From Penium margaritaceum (taxonomy: Eukaryota > Streptophyta > Zygnematophyceae > Desmidiales > Peniaceae), in contig SZWC01009501.1 of the NCBI GenBank assembly GCA_023375785.1, positions 1 through 64,000 of the forward strand: a stretch of 64,000 nucleotides of DNA. The letters run 5' to 3'. Under the pieces are notes generated by a model. The model made no database searches and had not been told where the DNA came from. It saw only the letters and a program-made list of their open reading frames with translations. Of the stretch, positions 23,215-34,622 are shown piece after piece; within the stretch, counting starts at the first letter, position 1, and each line of letters starts with the position of its first letter. Made by a program: the position numbers and the translations under genes.

Positions 23215-26200
23215 TGGTGAGCTCCAATCTTGAGAGATACATCTCCAGGTGCAACTATGTTACTTAGTCCCAAATACATGTGTGTGTGGGTATGTTGGAC
23301 AAGTCAAGAGGGCATTCCGAATGTGAGGGGCCATGAACTGGACATAACATTAACACTCCCCCATGACTCACAGTCAGAGAACCCACATATCCCAGTGACG
23401 TAACACACACAAGAATGCATAAGTATGCTAGCACACTCAACAAGAAGGCAATGGGCATGCATTACCTGGGATAATGGGGACATTCAAGCCCGAAAGCATG
23501 AACTGGCTGCACACTTGAGGATGTTTATGATGAGTGCCTCTGTGAGGAAGTCAGCTCACGGTGGCTTGGTGTCCACGCATACATCCAGAACAAGTCTAAC
23601 AGCAATGCACTAACAAATAAGATGATGCTCCACGTTGACATGCTTAGTGCAAGAGTGGTGCATGCCATCATTCTGAACAATACCCTTTGCGCTTTGGTTG
23701 TCGTAGTGCAAGGTGATGCAGTGGATGGAGATGCACAACTGTTGCAGTAGGCGGTGCAACCAGATAGCTTGAGCCGAGTGCCATATACTTAGCATCAGCC
23801 GAGCCTTGAGCCACACAACCTTGTTTTCCACTTTTCCAAAACCCGGCTACTCCTCCAATCAACAATGTAAAGCATGTCCTACATCATGCATTGGAATCAT
23901 GTGCCCAATCATTGTCGTTAAACATAATGACTAGGGGTTGTGATCTAAAGTACAACCTTGTATGCGTAGTAGAGAGCGCGCACAAAGTGTAGCTTCAAGA
24001 TGATTCTATCTTGGAAACTATAAGAACTAGGATAGGAAATTGACAGCAAAAACCACATCAGCATGGTACAAGGGCAAGGTACATCATTGAGCCAATCAAT
24101 CTCATTCAGTTTGTCACATGCACATCCTCTCCTAGTTTAGACACATCCTATGATTTTTGCATTGTCTGTTCCGTTGGAGTCAAAGGGGTGTAGAGAGTTG
24201 GGATCACAGATAACATAGATACAAAGCACTCCTCTAGGATGCAAGCATATGTAGCCGCATGAATGTGGTGTGTTTGACATGAGTGATTGTGGTCAAGCTC
24301 CATGCCCAAGAAGACTCAGATTCGACTGAGGTCTGTCATCTTTTATGCCAACTACAATAGAGCATTCCCAGAGTGAACAACTGCAAGGGTGGCGGCCACA
24401 ATCAACAGACCATGGAAATATACAAGAATGGCTACAAGAGGGATAGAGGGGGCACTAAGGAACAAGGTGGGATAGAATGTGCTCATGCAGAATCCTCACT
24501 TTCGATTCTCGATGTGATTCCTTGGTTCCGACACCATGGTGATTGCTAGGATCCATAAATGACCTTGCAAAGCTGTCAAACTTATGTTGGTTCAATTGGT
24601 GAACCCATGTGGTTAGACCATGTAAGTTTCCATGTCAAGCATGCTATGAAGAAAGAAATTGTTGATATCCATTTGTTCCAACTCCCAATCATGCTAGGCC
24701 ACCAAACGGAGGAGGGCTCTCACAGTCATTTACCGGTTGGCTAGGAAAAATCTCTCATCAAAGTCCACTCCATGAATCTGTGAGAAAAAATTGGCAGTAA
24801 GCCTAGCCTTGTTCCGCTCGATGGAGCTGTTAGGCTTCAATTTTCACAGGTAAACCCACTTGCATAAAAATTAGCACAATATCTTGATACGTGATAAGTT
24901 GTCTGGCCCTAGATAAAGTTGAGTAAAATTTTAAAGGAGCGCAAACAACATCTAGTCTTGTTTCAAGAAAAAAAGATGAGGCATTGTTATCCAATTAATG
25001 ATATAGTAAATTATGGCTAGAGTGGCCATGTGTTTTTTAAGATCATATGCCATAGATTTTTTTCATACAAGGTAATCTTATGAATTAATCAGATTGTTTA
25101 TAGAAGTGTATCTTGTTTGCCGCATGCAACATGTTACTGTTCTGTTTTGCAGTAATCATTTTTTTATGTCAAGTATTTTCTCATATTTGACCAAAAAAAA
25201 ACTATACCTACTTCTGGGTGAAGCGTTGTAGGGCCTTGCAAGAATCCTCGGTATTCTTGCAGACGAGGCTGCATTCGGCCCTTAGGCCGCCTTGCCCGCT
25301 TTTTCCTGTAACAAAAGGCTGGCGACGGCCCTTTATGAGCACAATAAAATTAAGTAGGCACACAAAATAGAGTAACTGGTAACTTGTCCGGCTCATAATC
25401 TGCAAATTATAGAAAAGAACCCCTTCTTTCCTGGTGGAAGATCCACTCACTTGTAGATGACATGTTTGGTTAGAGCGTCAAGCTCTTCTTGCATTGTTGT
25501 TTCCCACAAGGTGGAGTCAGCTGCATTGTGTATTCCATGAAATGTCAGTGAATCATGGGGCGGGGGTGAGATTCCAGCAGCAGCAAAGAAAGAGGCAACA
25601 TACCCAACAAGGGATGTGTCAAGAGCCCAACAAAATTTTTGTTTAATGAGGGAGTATCCCAAGGAAATGCTGGGATGAACAACAAACACAACAGGGAGAC
25701 AAACACACTCGAACAACGTGTAGACAATCAACTCTCTCTGTTTTCATAGATTTATCCTCCACGATCATACAGGGACACTACAGGAGGAATGGTGGGAGAA
25801 GGAGAAACTTGAGGCCGTGCAATAGGCACAGTCGAGGTGGAAGGCCTTTCAGTTTGGAAAGGCAAGGGAGACAAGAGATGGAGTGTAGGAGAGCCTGTAG
25901 TGTCTCATGTGGTCAAGGTGATAGTAGAGGAGGAAGGGGGTGAGAGGGACCAGCCATGAGGAGAGGCAACAGGAGTGAGAACATGAAGATGAGAAGGCTA
26001 ACTGTCTGGTAGGACCTGCATAGAGCCAAAGGGTGCAGCAGATAACACGCCATAGATGGGTGGGACAGACCCTCCTCAAAGCCGAGAGAGCGGGGCCAAA
26101 GAGGATATGGAGGCAAGATAACACAAGTCATGCCCAAACAAATCCTCAAAGAAGAGAGCATCATGAGACTCGATGATGCAACGACGAGTGGGGTCCTAAA

Positions 26201-26547
26201 AAATCCAAGCCTTGGAGAAGGAGGAGATGCAAAGAAAGACGCAAAGACAACCACGTGAAGAGAAATTTCCCTTGGAATGATTATCAGAAAACCAGATAGA
26301 CACGACAGAGCCCCAGACACAAAGGAGGCGGAGCTCGGCTCGACGGCCAGTCCAATATTCAAAGGGCACGGCATGCTAGGGGAGTGTATCATGGGGAACA
26401 CGATGGATGCGAAGTTCATGCATTGATCATCAAGGGTGGTCACACAAAGCAAGCTCACCTCCGCAACTTCAATGTTGGCGGGGTGAATGCGATCCTCCGG
26501 GAGTATCAAGAGCGAACCGGGACGGCTCGCTCCTAAAGAGGGGGTAG
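23215..26547 (-). mobile_element. Ty1/copia fossil on minus strand, 3' part
   Basis: Parts in minus-strand order: a protease remnant (about 26400-26500), integrase C-terminus (about 26100-26300; WIFWDPTRRCIIESHDALFFE is the standard end block, read with some noise), the pre-RT linker (25447-25731), reverse transcriptase (near 24600-24740; WELEQMDINN), RNase H (23610-23865; WKSGKQGCVAQ, HYDNQSAKGIVQNDGMHH) and a polypurine tract at 23356-23364 next to an LTR start (TGTTAATG) at 23355. The LTR part is short because the copia insertion described next door begins at 23210-23214. Highly decayed, with many breaks; older than its neighbours. Confidence 0.75.
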
Positions 26548-27316
26548 TGTAAGTTGGACAGTGCCAACGGTACTGAGTACGGCTTGAGGCTTCCTCGAAT
26601 GTACAATATGACTGTGAATTTAGAATATACAGGAAAACCCTTGCAAGATTGACCCAAGAACGGGGTCAATCCATCAAGAATTGATGAAGTTACTCCCGGC
26701 CAAAGGTTGGACCGGCCGAGGGGAAAACAGGTGATGGGAATTCATCCCTAAGGACCAAGGCTCGACCCTCGCAAGGCCCAACAAGGCCAAAGCGCACCTT
26801 GGGGTCCGGATAGTCAATGATTCAAGGATCATCAAGGGCCAAGGGCACTTCGGAATGGTCCCCTGACGTGTTTCTACCAGAAGGGCGCTTCGGGCGGCCG
26901 TCACCGCCGCTAATGGTACTGCCAGCACCAGATTGCCGTGGTTTATGGAAATGGCCATGTCTCGGCTGTTCCTCCATGGAATGATGTAATTCTTAGTGCG
27001 TTGGAAATCTGAAAACATGAGCTACATGATGCTAAGGCAATAACTCTCATCTCCAGCTTGTATGTGGCTGCACGAGGCTCTGCGACCCCAGGTCGCCTAG
27101 GGTGTGTCATCATGTATGTATAGTTTTGTATGTTGACACTTGAATAAGAAGTAGAGTTTACTCTCACTTTGCCAAACGTGTTCCTGTGCTCCTCCAAGAT
27201 GACCCTACGCTTCTGCAAACGAGGGAAGCTGTGCACCGACATCCCCTTGGTCATCGTTGCCGCCGGTTGGTTCCTACACCATCCGGTTCAAGCTAGCACA
27301 CCGCGCCCGGCTTACA
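26548..27316 (+). mobile_element. gypsy LTR without internal region (solo-type LTR)
   Basis: Starts TGTAAG and ends CTTACA, about 769 bp. It is the same family as the LTR at 18435-19176 but in the opposite orientation. Neither side carries a primer site or gypsy coding sequence. It separates two pieces of minus-strand copia sequence. No clear target duplication is visible, which points to later rearrangement and not a simple solo-LTR event. Confidence 0.85.
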
Positions 27317-28162
27317 GGCTGAGAGGCAGGGCACTATAGCTCATCTGCTTTGATGTCGCCAAGGAGGTAGAAGAGCTCAATGATAAGCCCGTTGACCAAT
27401 GGTGAGGACAACGGACAACTACCCAGGGGTAGCATCACCAAGCTCACGAAGGAGCCTGAGACCACGAGCTCAGTAAGCATCAGCGGTCTCGTTGGCATGC
27501 ATCAGCGGCCTGTTGAACTGCAAAGTGAGTATACTCTGTGCAGCCTGACTGGTGGTGGTAGTACAACGGCACAACATAGCGTAAGTCCCAACAAGGTTAG
27601 CATCACAACCAGCAGCAGGATCGGCGTTGAACATGCCAACATTGTCCACAAGATGCTCAGGTGTGGCGGGAATGAGAGCGCGGCCATCACAAGCAGCTTC
27701 AACGGGAGCAGGGACAAACGACGGATTGGCAAAGAGGTCAGGGGGAATGTATTGCTCCCATAAACGCTCGCCCTCAGCCGGAGTGCTAAAACGGACTTCC
27801 CAAGACAAGAAGGCAAGAAATCAGAAGAGGACAGGTGGTTGGGAGAAGAAGTCATGCTGGCGGGGGGTAGGAATAAGCGCGCTAGCAACAGTAGTAGCAG
27901 AGGGGTTGCCAGGAGCAGCGGGAGTGGAAGAGGTGCCAGAGCTTGTATTGTCATTGGAGCCAGTGGCAGTAGTGACAGACACGATAGGCAAGCGCTTGAA
28001 TACAATTGCAATGACCTCACCAGCAAAGGCAGTGCAGATTTCCTCCACAAGCTTTTGGCGATTCTCAGCTTCACGATGTGCTCCAAGCGCACGATTAAGC
28101 TACCGCTGTAACTCTGGTGTAACTGACTCATCGTCACTAGGCACGATGACAAACGAGGGGAT

Positions 28163-28933
28163 TTACCAAAAAATGGCAGAGCTTTCCCTACCCCACTGGG
28201 CATGAGAAAATAGGGATGTGCTGTAAGCATGTGTAGAAGGTGCTGAAGAGCAAGTCCCAATCCCAGCTCGAGCAAGAGGAGAGCAGACAATAGAGGACCA
28301 ACCAGCATACAAGAACAACGAGTGAAGAGGCAGCAGAGAGCAGTGGATGCCAGAGGAGAAGGACAAAGGAAAGGAAGGAGAGGAGTGATGACTGTTGTTG
28401 TTACAACATAGAGCATAGACACAGTAGACGCTGCTAGGACCACTAGCACAATACCACCAACGACAGACATTGCCACTTAGAGTCACAAGGGCAGCAGTCA
28501 TAGAGATGGCGGAAGTCACCACACTTGTGGTTGTAGATGACACTAAAAATGAGGCTGCTGCTACGGCTGTGGACGTACGAATGGCTGCTGCTGTTGAGGC
28601 TACAATAGATGCGGTACCTGTAGTGCAAGAAACAATCGCTAACATGGTATCGGAGATCTGTGTGCAAATGTCTGCGGTTGCTACAACAATGGGCCATATG
28701 ATGACAGCACCCTTGGTGTAGGCCTCATTTGCATGGTCCGCTGAGGTGGTTGCAGGGGCAAGGGACACTATAGCCGTGGCTGCGAAGGTGACTATAGATG
28801 CAGAGGTGGCATGTATGAGAGAAGAGGCAGCGATGGTAACAGCGGCCGAGACAGAGACCATGTATCTGGTGATGCAGGCGAAGAAATTCATGGCGACAGC
28901 CTCGAACCTAGCAAAATCACTCCCCCCCCCCAA
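28163..28933 (-). pseudogene. copia Ala/Thr-rich leader open frame
   Basis: A 256-codon open frame on the minus strand rich in Ala, Thr, Ser, Val and Ile. It shares a recognisable spine with the leader at 59697-60593: AYTKGAVIIWPI against YTEAGAVIRPI, then ADICTQI against ADIGTQI, and a closing VTLS against ITLS. The C-terminal part is hydrophobic. No known domain was recognised. It sits between the primer site and gag, where ordinary copia elements have only a short leader. Confidence 0.6.
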
Positions 28934-30022
28934 GGTGTCCTAGGTAATGGAGGGAATGTCTGTTACAGAATGACGTCGAGGGTGGAACAAGCGGTTGGAT
29001 GTAGGAGACCCCTCCATCTCCCCGCGACGAGGCCTTGCGTAATGGCTCGCATTACGACCCTCGTAGTAGGACATGGGCATGGCTTCCGTAGCCTCGTTTT
29101 GTGCTAGCATGGTAGTCGTAGCCACCAAAGTGGAAGAAACGGGATACACTGCTGCTACGGCTGTGACTGTCGCTTATGCTATTGGTTGGTGAAGTTGCGA
29201 CAGCTATCACAGACTCACCTGCCGTGGGGTGCTAGAGGCCGGGGTTGTAGGATGGACCGCAACTAAGACCACCCCACCTGCTGTCGCGGCTACCCAAAGT
29301 ACTGCAGCAGCTGCTGAGAGAGGCAATGGTGCGGTAGTGACGGTAGCAAGAGTGGTAGCAGCAGCGGGACCACGTAATGCTTCTGTGCTGGGATCTCGAC
29401 GGTGGTGCGGTAAAGCCATGTAGTTTTTGGTGGTGCTGAAGTTGTAGCACCTCAGGCACGTGCGGCAGCGTCGGGTGCAGCTACCGGGAGCACAGGCGTT
29501 GTTGTTGCCTCCACCAATGCCATGGTTGCAACTGTTATCAGCGCTGCTAAGAACAAAGAGCACTGACAACGGCATCGCTGTTGCTGCTAGGCTGGGGTAT
29601 TTTTTGTTGCTGCTACAAGAGAGGATGACAAAGTGTCGAGGTAGAGAAGGTGCGGCTGCAATTGCCGTGGAGACCGCAAAGTTGCTCCTCAAGGTGAAGA
29701 GAAGAAAGTGAGCAGCAACTAGAGAGGCCACTGCTGCAGCTGCGTTTGCTGCTCTTGCAATTTAAGAGAACAATGGTGGTGGCGGACGGTCGCTTAAAGA
29801 AATGATGGCCGTTCCGCGGGTTGTTCTATGCCGAAGGTTAGAAACCACCACGAAGCATGTGCCACATATCGCACCTTGGCTGAGAAGACACCCACAGTGT
29901 GACAAGGGCATAAGCAACGACGGCAGTGGCAGGAGCGGTGGTGGGAACGGCGGCGACGATGGGACAACCCAATGCCCGGATCCCGCGCTTGAGAGAAAAC
30001 GTAATGCACACGCTCACTACTT

Positions 30023-30034
30023 GCTCTGATTCCA
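30023..30034 (-). promoter_or_regulatory. copia primer-binding site
   Basis: The minus strand reads TGGAATCAGAGC, one base away from the common plant site TGGTATCAGAGC, directly next to the inner end of the LTR. Confidence 0.75.
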
Positions 30035-30035
30035 G

Positions 30036-30554
30036 TAGGATGTGGAGGTAATGAGGTGTGATAAGATGGGGAGTAGACGAAAGATGGACCTCAATAATGG
30101 CAGAACGCCATGGAAAGTTGTAGGCGAGGTGAGGTTTTTGCAAACACGCGCATAGGAGTCACAAGTCAACAAGGTGCTACTTGTCAGGGTGAGAGGATGA
30201 GCGAAGCGAGTGAGCGAGCGGCGAGCTCGTTCTCGTTCGAGGCTTGATGCTCATCAATGCACAACCCATGGATCGAACCTCCCCCCTCCCCTTTTTGTTA
30301 TCTTCACTCAACTGGCAATGTATCAACCACGGGTAAAGACCCGTGTGTGCCTAGATCTAGTATCAAGTCTGCACGTGACAAGATAGAATAGGCCATGTCA
30401 TGAAGCTGACGTTCACATGGCCCATAGCCAAGTCTCGGTGACGGTGAACGTGCCTACTGTAGCATTTTGGCTCTCGTAGTCACCTGCATCAGTGATGTAT
30501 GAGATGTGCAACAAGTCCAGAGGCCACTACATGTCTATGACACACAAACCAACA
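30036..30554 (-). repeat. copia 5' LTR
   Basis: On the minus strand it runs from TGTTGG to ...CCTAC, about 519 bp. It is the inverted partner of 22690-23209. Its outer flank (30555-30559, minus strand) reads CAACG, identical to the flank after the other LTR. Confidence 0.85.
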
Positions 30555-30559
30555 CGTTG

Positions 30560-30999
30560 AAGCCAGTCTCTCGAGGCTCTACTTGGACTTTCCTAGAATG
30601 TGGCTTCCGATCATCTGATATTCTCTAGGCTACTCTCTTAACTAGTTAGTTTTGCTTGTGGCAATGGCTTGAACTCGGACACTTCAAAGTCCCCTGGGTT
30701 GTGTCCAAACTTGCACGTAGAATCTTAGAGAGCTGTTTTGTTTTCCCGTTTGCTAATCTTTCGGGAGCCACCATGCCAGCCTTGGTCTGTGCATCGGTGG
30801 ATCAGCTCCCTCAGCTTTTATGCCGAGTGCTTAGGCTCAACCCCCAAATGGCGCCTTGACCTCATTTGTGTGATACACGAGCGAGGAGCACGCTCACCGG
30901 TCCTCGGGCTCTCGCTCCCTTTGAGAAAATGCGTGGAAGCTTCCTAGCAACGCAGCCGCTGACTAGGCGTCAGTGCCTGATCAGACGGAACGACGGTCA
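30560..30999. other. no recognisable gene
   Basis: The sequence beyond the copia LTR holds two overlapping short frames (67-69 codons at 30656-30947) without recognisable features. Confidence 0.4.
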
Positions 31000-31560
31000 C
31001 AGATCATACACACTACGGCACGGGTTTGGCTAGGAGACACAAGGCAAAGTGTCAGAATGCTTCAATATAGCATATGCAGAGAGAGATGACAAATGACAGG
31101 TCCAAGGCATAAATACCTGCCGCGGCGCACGGCGGGTGTCGCACGCGGCAGTCCAAGAGCTGTCCTAAAACCGGCCCAAAACCATTGTTTTGGCCGTAAC
31201 TCTGCGCACACATGTCAGAATGCTACGCCGTCTGAACCTAGACGTGCAGAATCAAAAGACGGACACTACGACTGGTCACATGCATGCATCCATCGACAGA
31301 CAGTGAACATACAATGCAAAAACATGCAAATAGGCCTCATGGCCAATCTGCCGAAAGATGCCTGCAAGATGTAGAAGACACAGCAAAGAGTCCCGGTGAC
31401 ATCTGGGGCTCTGGTACAGTGGTCGGCCAGCTCCAAGCTGGTAGTCGGCCGCCTGTCGTCGCGCCGGTGCCACCAGGGCCGCCCGCCTCAGGGATCTGCA
31501 CGAGTATGGACACGGCCGAGTGGTCACAGTAAACTGTACAGGAATGGCACAAAGCACAAC
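31000..31560 (+). repeat. dispersed repeat, copy 2
   Basis: Diverged counterpart of 5370-5870 (shared blocks named there). The two lie in the same orientation, 25.6 kb apart. It contains the GC-rich stretch CCTGCCGCGGCGCACGGCGG near 31120. Confidence 0.5.
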
Positions 31561-32585
31561 ACCCTTCTCACTCATTTGTCTTGGTTTTAAGTGCAAGCTC
31601 CACAAGATTCAACCATGGCGGGCTTGTGGGGATCTCCCCACAATCTCTCTTCATTCTCATTCCCTTAACTTGCAAACCTAATACTTGCTACACCTGAGGG
31701 CATGCCCCCTTTGGTCTCTCTCCTCTTCCCTACTGTACTAAACTATGGATTCGTCATTTTGAATGATTTCTTGCATGTGATCAAAGTTCGTCTTTTAGAT
31801 ATTCCTGTATTCCAAAGGGACAAATCAACACTATGATGTCAAATTTCTGTCCTTTTCACTCATATGGCCCTGTTTCCCACTGAAAAATGGCTTAAAACAT
31901 GACATGTACCTCATGGAGCAAACATCATGCACTGAACTGAAAACAATTCTGAAAACATTTATTTCTGCACAACGAAATTTCTGCTTGTAACCGTGCAACC
32001 GAATGAGTCACTCCCCATGTTTATTTGATAACCGAATTATACATCAGCGAGGTAGACTGTCCTTGCTGGTCATTACTCGCACAATGATGTGCCGTCGTGG
32101 CGACTGCTATGTTATGACTAAATCCCTCCGGAGGACATAAGGTTGGCATCAACTGATGGTGTCATCACTTGAAGTCTTCCCAGGGTGTTGCATTTGCTGT
32201 CCAGTACTATTGTACCCGCAAGACCCATGTCCAAACAGCACCCTCGTGCCCGTTGGTCATGAGAAAGAGGTGATGCTTTGTCAAGTTACTTGAAATGTTA
32301 TTAAACTTTTAAGCAGTACTTCATACCAATTTCTTCATTTTGTGCGATTTTCCCAATGATTGTTCTCATAGTGCTTGAAAAAGGAGAGATCGTATGTGGA
32401 TTGTGCAGGAGGCAAGGAGGGGGTTCACTACACCATCCTTCCCTCTAAGTGGAGATCTTAAATTAGCTCATGGTTACACAACTAGGCATGATAATTTTTG
32501 TTAAGTACGGGGCTAGATGTCCCTCTTCAAACAATACTATGTAAAAAGATCAACATCCATTGCATGATTGGGAGTAAAGACAAAA
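31561..32585. other. no recognisable gene
   Basis: Fairly AT-rich, unique-looking sequence. It lies downstream of the minus-strand XTH gene and could hold its 3' untranslated region or an intron, but no feature fixes this. Confidence 0.4.
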
Positions 32586-33170
32586 GCACCCCACCATATC
32601 CAATCTCTTGTGAGGACCAAAGGGATCCAAGCACTTATTTGCACAAGCCTTACAGAGTCAACCAGGAGGGGAATGATTTAGAGCCCATCGCCACCAAATG
32701 GGATGTGTGCACGGGTGGGACGAGGCTTCCAAAATGGTCAGGGAAGGCCGTGACAGTCACCGGGAGGCACCACACTAAGTTGCAGAGTACCTGGTGGTAC
32801 AGACTGCATGAGAACAGACATGGTTACTGCTTCAGGTGCCCTTGAACTTGCCTGGAAAGACCTGAAATGCAGNAAAGATTAAAGCACCCCACCAAATCCA
32901 ACCTCTTGTGAGGACCAAGGGGATCCAAGCACTTATTTGCACAAGCCTTACAGAGTCAACCAGGAGGGGAATGATTTAGAGCCCATCGCCACCAAATGGG
33001 ATGTGTGCACGGGTGGGACGAGGCTTCCAAAATGGTCAGGGAAGGCCGTGACAGTCACCGGGAGGCACCACACTAAGTTGCAGAGTACCTGGTGGTACAG
33101 ACTGCATGAGAACAGACATGGTTACTGCTTCAGGTGCCCTTGAACTTGCCTGGAAAGACCTGAAATGCAG
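32586..33170 (+). repeat. near-identical 287-bp direct duplication around a single N
   Basis: 32586-32872 and 32884-33170 match almost base for base (offset 298), with only a few differences near their left ends. The first copy ends directly at the single N at 32873. This is the usual signature of two overlapping contig ends joined without merging. The two open frames at 32498-32845 and 32937-33143 are the same frame seen twice. Confidence 0.85.
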
Positions 33171-33434
33171 TATGCAAGCATAGGGAGTTGCAGACATCTC
33201 CATGTCTGTGGTGAACAGGTTGTCTGCGCGGAATTGCAGTCTCTACATCAAAGACCACCTCTTCTTTGTACTTGTCGCTCACTTGATATGGGGAGGTGGC
33301 GAGGTGCAGCACAAACTCCATTCCCCAGGAGAATACTCATCTGCACCTTGCTGCCTCAGTACGGGAAAATGGAGGCACAAGCAATGTGGATGCACGGACT
33401 CCTTCCATGTGTCTTCCTCACATCCTCTCCAACC

Positions 33435-34205
33435 TCATCGTACCAAGCCAGTACTCCGTCCTCCCCGTAGCATCTTTTCTTGAAGATCTTGCTGCTCAGG
33501 GCCACCCAAACTTGGCTTGCCAGTCACCACTCCAGCCTCCGCCATCGCTCCCTCAATCGCGTCGCGCCCCACTATCCACTTGCCAGTGCCACGGGGATGA
33601 AACGTCTCCCAGGTGAACACCCGGTAGTGAGACTTCACAAACTCAAGCATCACACGATCCTTGGGAGGCACCTTGGCGTCCCACACAGCCCACCCATTGG
33701 GTCTCGCACACTCCGGCACCTCGCTACTGTCCATCTGCCTCCAGTAGCAAGCATCAATGCTCACATCCTTGAAAGAGGCGACAAAAGGTACGCCTTTGCC
33801 CGGAGTCAGGTCAAGCTTGGCATTCCATTGGTCGGTTCGTTTGCTGTTACACGGTACCCAGTTGGAGCCATCCCAAAGAGAAGCGGTGAGGAAGAGGGAA
33901 GTTGTCGGGAGCACACCAGCGTGAGTGTCCTTCGTCACCTCGCGCACCAGGATGTCATCCAGATACCACCGGATTCCCTCCGTATTTACTACAAACTTGT
34001 ACTCGTGGAAGTCCAGGGTGGGGTCAAACCAGAACCGGAACCTTTCCTCATGTCCCCCAACTCCCCCCAAGAAGTAGTTCGTCTGAAGCAGGAGATCTCC
34101 TGAGTTGTCATCGCCAAGAATCTCAAAGTCAATCTCATCATGCATGTCGCGAGGCCATGAGCTGTTCCACTCTGATGTCAGCTGCAACCACAGGCAGCCA
34201 GAGAA
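33435..34205 (-). CDS. XTH: xyloglucan endotransglucosylase/hydrolase (GH16), partial
   Basis: Family role: a secreted enzyme that cuts xyloglucan chains in the cell wall and rejoins them to another chain or to water. The visible 256 residues hold the catalytic block HDEIDFEILG (codons about 22-31 of this stretch; Glu24 nucleophile, Asp26, Glu28 acid/base). The core follows (LLQTNYFLGG, RFWFDPTLDFHEYKF, WYLDDILVR, LFLTASLWDGSNWV), then VPFVASFKDVSIDACYW, the start of the XET C-terminal region, which is followed by a conserved-type Cys. The frame enters from an N gap. A TTGCAG acceptor just before 34181 suggests the exon may begin there. The 5' exons and signal peptide must lie in or beyond the gap. 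The stretch WNSSWPRDM before the catalytic motif looks longer than in most land-plant XTHs, and the C-terminus after WIVG is atypical. Family certain; exon ends and acceptor preference unknown. Confidence 0.9.
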   Translation of the reverse strand, partial: FSGCLWLQLTSEWNSSWPRDMHDEIDFEILGDDNSGDLLLQTNYFLGGVGGHEERFRFWFDPTLDFHEYKFVVNTEGIRWYLDDILVREVTKDTHAGVLPTTSLFLTASLWDGSNWVPCNSKRTDQWNAKLDLTPGKGVPFVASFKDVSIDACYWRQMDSSEVPECARPNGWAVWDAKVPPKDRVMLEFVKSHYRVFTWETFHPRGTGKWIVGRDAIEGAMAEAGVVTGKPSLGGPEQQDLQEKMLRGGRSTGLVR

Positions 34206-34622
34206 NNNNNNNNNNNNNNNNNNNNNNNNNNNNNNNNNNNNNNNNNNNNNNNNNNNNNNNNNNNNNNNNNNNNNNNNNNNNNNNNNNNNNNNNNNNNNNN
34301 NNNNNNNNNNNNNNNNNNNNNNNNNNNNNNNNNNNNNNNNNNNNNNNNNNNNNNNNNNNNNNNNNNNNNNNNNNNNNNNNNNNNNNNNNNNNNNNNNNNN
34401 NNNNNNNNNNNNNNNNNNNNNNNNNNNNNNNNNNNNNNNNNNNNNNNNNNNNNNNNNNNNNNNNNNNNNNNNNNNNNNNNNNNNNNNNNNNNNNNNNNNN
34501 NNNNNNNNNNNNNNNNNNNNNNNNNNNNNNNNNNNNNNNNNNNNNNNNNNNNNNNNNNNNNNNNNNNNNNNNNNNNNNNNNNNNNNNNNNNNNNNNNNNN
34601 NNNNNNNNNNNNNNNNNNNNNN
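34206..34622. other. assembly gap (417 N)
   Basis: An unbroken run of N. It removes the 5' part of the XTH gene. Open frames that run through it are not real evidence of coding. Confidence 0.99.

Larger units (their letters stand above)
27317..30035 (-). mobile_element. Ty1/copia fossil, 5' part (leader and gag start)
   Basis: On the minus strand: a primer site beside the LTR, a long GCT-rich Ala/Thr/Val-rich leader (about 28163-29740) and the start of gag (27380-27808, with NVGMFNADPAAG and LMHANETADAY). The gag block closely parallels 61390-61560. Broken, old. Judged to be the 5' part of the same insertion as 19177-23209, from the matching LTRs and target duplication. Confidence 0.8.

Noticed and set aside
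32498-33143. Two copies of an 80-residue frame (YRVNQEGNDLEPIATKWD...) taken as a tandem gene pair
   Set aside because: The duplication is probably an assembly artefact around the N at 32873, and no family was recognised. The strand may also be non-coding.
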